Assembly: GCA_029256365.1 (NCBI GenBank) | Contig: JAQSYB010000061.1 | Location: 1 to 9,107 of the forward strand | From: Clostridia bacterium | GTDB taxonomy: Bacteria > Bacillota > Clostridia > Lutisporales > Lutisporaceae | DNA: 9,107 bases | Direction of reading: 5' to 3' | Shown: piece by piece, positions 6,198-9,107 of the stretch | How positions within the stretch are numbered: position 1 is the first letter of the stretch | Layout: each line of letters begins with the position of its first letter | Notes under the pieces: generated by a model | What the model saw: only the letters and a program-made list of their open reading frames with translations | Told to the model about the DNA's origin: nothing | Database searches by the model: none | Made by a program: the position numbers and the translations under genes

Positions 6198-6914
6198 ATG
6201 AATCAAATTTCTATATATGAAAGATTTGTACATAAAGCAATTGAAGAGGTAAAAGAAATGATGAATAATTGTGGAGATTTTGAAGAAGAGCAGAATACTT
6301 GCAAGAGCAGCGCAAATGTACAGCTTCAAATGGAAGTAGGAAGATCAAGCTATCTCGATACTGTTAAAATGTTAGTTAACTTCTTAGACAATAAGGATGA
6401 ATACACAAAGAGGCATTGTGAAAGAGTAACCAAGCATGCAGTGAGCATAGGACGGGCTTTGGATTTGAATGACGTCGACCTATTCAATCTGGAATTTGCT
6501 TCTTTACTGCATGATATAGGAAAACTTGCTGTACCAGATCAGATATTAAATAAAGAAGGAAAACTTACCACAAAAGAGTACGAGATAGTGAAACTGCATC
6601 CAATTGCAGGATATGATATCATCAAGGACATTTCATTTTTGGAGGTCAGCAGGGACATCCTGCTTCAACATCATGAAAGAATAGATGGAACAGGATATCC
6701 ACTAGGGCTGAATGATGAAAAGATAGATATTAAGTCAAAGATTCTAGCAGTAGCAGATGCTTATGACGCTATGACCAATAGTAGGCCTTATAGAAAAGAT
6801 GGTCTATCAATGGAACAAGCAATATGTCAATTGGAGCACTGTAGAGGAAGCCAATTTGATGAAAATATTGTTGATACATTTATAGGACTTTTAAAGTCTG
6901 GTGACGCAGCATAA
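6198..6914 (+). CDS. HD-GYP domain protein, probable cyclic-di-GMP phosphodiesterase
   Basis: HD-GYP proteins hydrolyse cyclic di-GMP at a metal centre. In this 238-residue protein the domain spans about residues 52-235. It shows all the hallmark motifs: H73 in RHCERV, HDIGK (105-109), HPIAG (134-138), HHERIDGTGYP (158-168) and VADAYDAMT (185-193). The metal-binding set is intact, so activity is likely. The first 50 or so residues are acidic and match no receiver, PAS or GAF domain that I recognise. There is no signal peptide or membrane segment, so the protein is cytosolic. AAGGAGGG at 6185-6192, five bases upstream, fixes the start at 6198; an in-frame ATG at 6180 lies before that signal and is rejected. 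It lies between two independent units, so a link to hydrogenase is not shown. Confidence 0.9.
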   Translation: MNQISIYERFVHKAIEEVKEMMNNCGDFEEEQNTCKSSANVQLQMEVGRSSYLDTVKMLVNFLDNKDEYTKRHCERVTKHAVSIGRALDLNDVDLFNLEFASLLHDIGKLAVPDQILNKEGKLTTKEYEIVKLHPIAGYDIIKDISFLEVSRDILLQHHERIDGTGYPLGLNDEKIDIKSKILAVADAYDAMTNSRPYRKDGLSMEQAICQLEHCRGSQFDENIVDTFIGLLKSGDAA

Positions 6915-6974
6915 ATAAATACAAATCCTGTTACTATATTTTGATTTGCTATCATGAATACAAATTTTTCTAAT

Positions 6975-6990
6975 TGTGATGCAAATCACA
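6975..6990. promoter_or_regulatory. Perfect CRP/FNR-type palindrome before the cupin gene
   Basis: TGTGA-tgcaaa-TCACA matches the CRP-type consensus at all ten positions. Its centre is 28.5 bases before the first base of the TATAAT at 7011, almost exactly the class II activator position (about -41). The half-sites are nearly the same as those at 4061-4076 before hydA. The regulator is probably a CRP/FNR-superfamily protein encoded elsewhere. Confidence 0.65.
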
Positions 6991-7010
6991 GATTATATCC
7001 TTTTTACGGG

Positions 7011-7016
7011 TATAAT
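7011..7016 (+). promoter_or_regulatory. -10 box of the cupin gene
   Basis: A perfect TATAAT lies 46 bases before the start codon. No TTGACA-like box precedes it; the -35 region is occupied by the palindrome at 6975-6990. This fits an activator-dependent promoter. Confidence 0.55.
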
Positions 7017-7061
7017 AATTAGTATAGAGAACAAAATTAAATAACAGGAAGGTGAATCATA

Positions 7062-7409
7062 ATGAGTGAGCAACAATTAATAAAAAATATTGACTTTGCA
7101 AAAGTAATAGAAATGAGTGAATTGGTTGACTACCAGGAAGGTAGAGTCGTAAGCAGAACATTATCCCAAGGAAGACCCTTAAGCGTAACACTTTTTGCTT
7201 TTGATAAGGGAGAAGAAATCAGCACCCACTCTGCTGGGGGAGATGCCTTGGTATATATTATGGACGGAAGTGCTGAAGTTAAGATTGCTGATGAGAATTT
7301 TGTAGTATCCAAGGGGCAGACAATTGTTATGCCTGCAAATATACCCCACGGATTAACAGCGGTAGAGCGTTTTAAAATGTTATTGGTCGTAGTATTTGAC
7401 TTAAAGTAA
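7062..7409 (+). CDS. Small single-domain cupin protein
   Basis: This 115-residue protein is one conserved beta-barrel cupin domain (Cupin_2 type). Cupin motif 1 runs from about G50 (GEEISTHSAGGDALVYIMDG) and motif 2 from about G85 (KGQTIVMPANIPHG). H56 and H96 are retained. The usual second His of motif 1 is Ala58, and Asp61 stands near the usual Glu, so the metal site is reduced or altered and no enzymatic role can be assigned. It may bind a small ligand. There is no signal peptide. The start ATG is preceded by GGAAGGTG (7047-7054). It has its own probable promoter with a CRP/FNR-type site and its own terminator, so it is a single-gene unit. The function is unknown. Confidence 0.85.
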   Translation: MSEQQLIKNIDFAKVIEMSELVDYQEGRVVSRTLSQGRPLSVTLFAFDKGEEISTHSAGGDALVYIMDGSAEVKIADENFVVSKGQTIVMPANIPHGLTAVERFKMLLVVVFDLK

Positions 7410-7423
7410 CAAGACGAAATGGG

Positions 7424-7461
7424 AAACACCAAGTATTGTATGAATGTACTTGGTGTTTTTT
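7424..7461 (+). terminator. Rho-independent terminator of the cupin gene
   Basis: A 12-bp perfect stem (7424-7435, AAACACCAAGTA, with 7447-7458) has an 11-base loop and runs directly into T residues to 7461. It begins 15 bases after the cupin stop codon. Confidence 0.9.
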
Positions 7462-7644
7462 ATATTTCAGCCGCTTCATTAGCAGATAATGGAATGTTTG
7501 TGGTGTAAATGGGTTATATTAAAAAGGACAGCTTCATATAAATAGTTAATAGTAAAATTTTATCTGGAACGAAGCTTTGAGAAACAAGGGTTATGATGAA
7601 AAAGGCACAAATTGTATTGAATTTAAACAAAATAGTATTTGATA
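7462..7644. other. Non-coding spacer between cupin and permease genes
   Basis: I see no gene here. The only paired element is AGCTTC (7530-7535) with GAAGCT (7571-7576), a 6-bp stem around 35 bases. I compared the stretch with the core of the purine riboswitch, expected before some permeases of this family, and did not find it. A possible promoter (TTGTAT at 7612-7617, 16 bases, TAGTAT at 7634-7639) would place the start beside the PurBox pair, but it is weak. Confidence 0.4.
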
Positions 7645-7688
7645 AAAATCGAACAATAAGGTACAATTGTACATGTAAGTTCGAGTTT
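7645..7688. promoter_or_regulatory. Inverted PurBox pair, probable PurR operator
   Basis: The left arm AAAATCGAACAAT (7645-7657) matches the Bacillus PurBox consensus AWWWCCGAACWWT at 12 of 13 positions. The right arm on the opposite strand, AAACTCGAACTTA (7688-7676), matches at 10 of 13. Counted as 14-bp boxes they are 16 bases apart, the spacing known for PurR operators. A perfect 12-bp palindrome, GTACAATTGTAC (7661-7672), has exactly the same centre. PurR represses purine synthesis and uptake genes and is relieved by PRPP, which suits the purine permease that follows. The right arm runs into five T, so an attenuator hairpin is an alternative reading. Confidence 0.6.
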
Positions 7689-7716
7689 TTATTGATTTAT
7701 CAAATTAATACAGTGT

Positions 7717-7725
7717 AAAGGAAGG
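7717..7725 (+). promoter_or_regulatory. Ribosome binding site deciding a GTG start for the permease
   Basis: AAAGGAAGG stands eight bases before the GTG at 7734. Another in-frame GTG at 7725 overlaps the signal and cannot be the start. No in-frame ATG occurs before the first membrane segment. Confidence 0.75.
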
Positions 7726-7733
7726 TGTCGAAC

Positions 7734-9107
7734 GTGGAAAAGTTCTTTAAATTAAAGGAACACGGTACAAACGTTAAAACGGAAGTTTTAGCCGGTTTAA
7801 CAACATTTCTAACTATGGCATACATCATTTTTGTTAATCCTAATATCCTATCTTTATCCGGTATGGATAGAGGGGCAGTATTTGTAGCCACAATACTTGC
7901 GGCAGCAGTCGGAACATTCATAATGGGATTTGTCGCTAACGTGCCATTTGCACAAGCGCCAGGAATGGGACTAAATGCATTTTTCACATTTACAGTAGTA
8001 TTTGGTCTAGGTTTTACATGGCAGCAAGCATTGGCTATGGTATTTATTTGCGGTCTTATAAACATAATTATTACAGTGACAAGCATCAGAAAAATGATTA
8101 TTAAAGCGATACCAGTTTCACTTCAATATGCAATAAGTGGTGGTATCGGATTATTCATAGCTTACATAGGAATAAAGCAAGCTCATTTCCTACAATTTAC
8201 TGCTGAAGCACCAAGCAAGATTGTAGCAATTGGCGAAGGTGGACTTTTCCAGGATGTTATTCCTGCTATAGTAAACTTCAAGGATCCTGTAGCACAGGTT
8301 GCGTTAATAGGACTTGTGATTACAGTAGTACTTATGGTTATGAAGGTAAAGAGTGCGATACTACTAGGTATTGTATTAACAACTTTTACTGGAATATTAT
8401 TTAAGATAACCAGCGTTCCTAATTTTGCAGATATGAATTTTGCAATTCCTAGTCTTGCACCAACTTTCTTAAAACTTGATTTTGCAGGACTTTTTGCAGA
8501 TCCATCTAAGATATTTATTGCGCTAACTACAATATTTGCTTTCTCATTGACTGACACTTTTGATACAATAGGTACCTTCCTTGGAACAGGAAGAAAAAGT
8601 GGAATATTTGATGAAAAGGATGAAGCAACATTTGAAAAGGGTGCTGGCATGTCATCAAAGCTTGAAAGAGCATTGTTTGCAGATGCAACTGCTACTTCAA
8701 TCGGAGCTTTGCTAGGTACTAGCAATACTACAACCTATGTTGAAAGTGCTGCAGGCATAAGCCAAGGTGGAAAAACTGGTCTTACTTCAACAACAGTTGG
8801 TGTGTTGTTCCTATTCTGTTTGTTCTTAGCACCAATTGCAGGAATCGTTCCTGGAGCAGCTACTGCACCAGCTTTGATAGTTGTTGGTATCTTGATGGCT
8901 GAGTCTTTAGGAAAGATTGAATGGGATGATTTTGATATCGCAGTTTCATCCTTCATGACAATCGCTTTCATGCCTTTCACATACAGCATTACAACAGGCG
9001 TTGCAGCAGGATTTATATTCTACTGCATAGCAAAGCTGGTAAAAGGCAAAGCAAAGGATGTTCACCCAATATTATTTATTGTAACGGGATTGTTCATACT
9101 AAGCTAC
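7734..9107 (+). CDS. NCS2-family purine permease, AzgA/PbuG/PbuO type (3' end cut by window edge)
   Basis: This is an integral membrane permease of the nucleobase-cation symporter 2 family, AzgA branch. Characterised members (PbuG, PbuO, AzgA) import hypoxanthine, guanine or adenine with protons. I read 458 codons from the GTG; the frame is open to the end. PbuG has about 440 residues, so little is missing. Family motifs are the N-terminal AGLTTFLTMAYI (20-31), QAPGMGLNAFF (74-84), SLTDTFDTIGT (271-281) and TSNTTTYVESAAG (329-341). D274 and E337 are likely substrate-site residues by family analogy. Hydrophobic segments occur throughout, as expected for the 12-14-helix fold, with a basic amphipathic N-terminus. 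The start follows from AAAGGAAGG at 7717-7725. An inverted PurBox pair upstream supports a purine role. Which base it prefers cannot be told. Confidence 0.93.
   Translation, partial: MEKFFKLKEHGTNVKTEVLAGLTTFLTMAYIIFVNPNILSLSGMDRGAVFVATILAAAVGTFIMGFVANVPFAQAPGMGLNAFFTFTVVFGLGFTWQQALAMVFICGLINIIITVTSIRKMIIKAIPVSLQYAISGGIGLFIAYIGIKQAHFLQFTAEAPSKIVAIGEGGLFQDVIPAIVNFKDPVAQVALIGLVITVVLMVMKVKSAILLGIVLTTFTGILFKITSVPNFADMNFAIPSLAPTFLKLDFAGLFADPSKIFIALTTIFAFSLTDTFDTIGTFLGTGRKSGIFDEKDEATFEKGAGMSSKLERALFADATATSIGALLGTSNTTTYVESAAGISQGGKTGLTSTTVGVLFLFCLFLAPIAGIVPGAATAPALIVVGILMAESLGKIEWDDFDIAVSSFMTIAFMPFTYSITTGVAAGFIFYCIAKLVKGKAKDVHPILFIVTGLFILSY

Noticed and set aside
7462..7733. Purine riboswitch in the permease leader
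   Set aside because: The conserved core (TATGG, TTTCTACC and CCGTAAA-like segments around two kissing hairpins) could not be found; only a 6-bp stem is present.
7700..8989. Three minus-strand open frames opposite the permease (7700-8086, 8183-8725, 8735-8989)
   Set aside because: They mirror a hydrophobic coding strand with strong family motifs on the plus side and have no convincing start signals or recognisable domains.
1..9107. Mobile elements, CRISPR arrays, tRNA or rRNA genes
   Set aside because: No transposase or integrase fragments, no regularly spaced repeats and no cloverleaf or rRNA-like segments were seen.

Overview
The window looks like chromosome of an anaerobic, fermentative, low-GC Firmicute of the class Clostridia. 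The evidence is AT-rich spacers, strong AAGGAGG-type ribosome binding sites, hairpin-plus-T-run terminators, and a complete [FeFe]-hydrogenase locus. I cannot name the genus from sequence alone. There is no mobile element, CRISPR array, tRNA or rRNA, and no sign of recent transfer.

Layout. Positions 1-3687, minus strand, hold the three [FeFe]-hydrogenase maturases in the order hydE-hydG-hydF. They are packed with gaps of 2 and 11 bases, so they form one operon; hydF lacks only its last few codons at the window edge. A 508-base regulatory spacer (3688-4195) separates them from the divergent hydA (4196-5932), which encodes a 578-residue CpI-like hydrogenase and ends in a strong terminator. Next on the plus strand come a small HD-GYP phosphodiesterase (6198-6914), a single-domain cupin (7062-7409) with its own terminator, and an AzgA/PbuG-type purine permease that starts at a GTG (7734) and runs off the window end.

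How the genes work together. HydG makes the CO/CN-bearing iron synthon from tyrosine, HydE processes it further, and HydF assembles and carries the 2Fe subcluster to apo-HydA. One divergent spacer therefore controls both the enzyme and its complete assembly machinery. It contains a good sigma-A promoter for hydA, a second possible hydA promoter with a CRP/FNR-type palindrome, a possible hydE promoter, three degenerate Rex-like (NADH-sensing repressor) sites placed near the predicted start points, and a perfect 11-bp inverted repeat midway between the divergent promoters. A near-identical CRP/FNR-type palindrome precedes the cupin gene, which hints at a shared regulator. The permease is preceded by a well-spaced inverted PurBox pair, pointing to PurR control.

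I find no undescribed multi-gene system here. The points most worth a second look are the regulatory sites, the TSCSPGW variant of the H-cluster L1 motif in HydA, and the SKID variant of the GTPase G4 motif in HydF.
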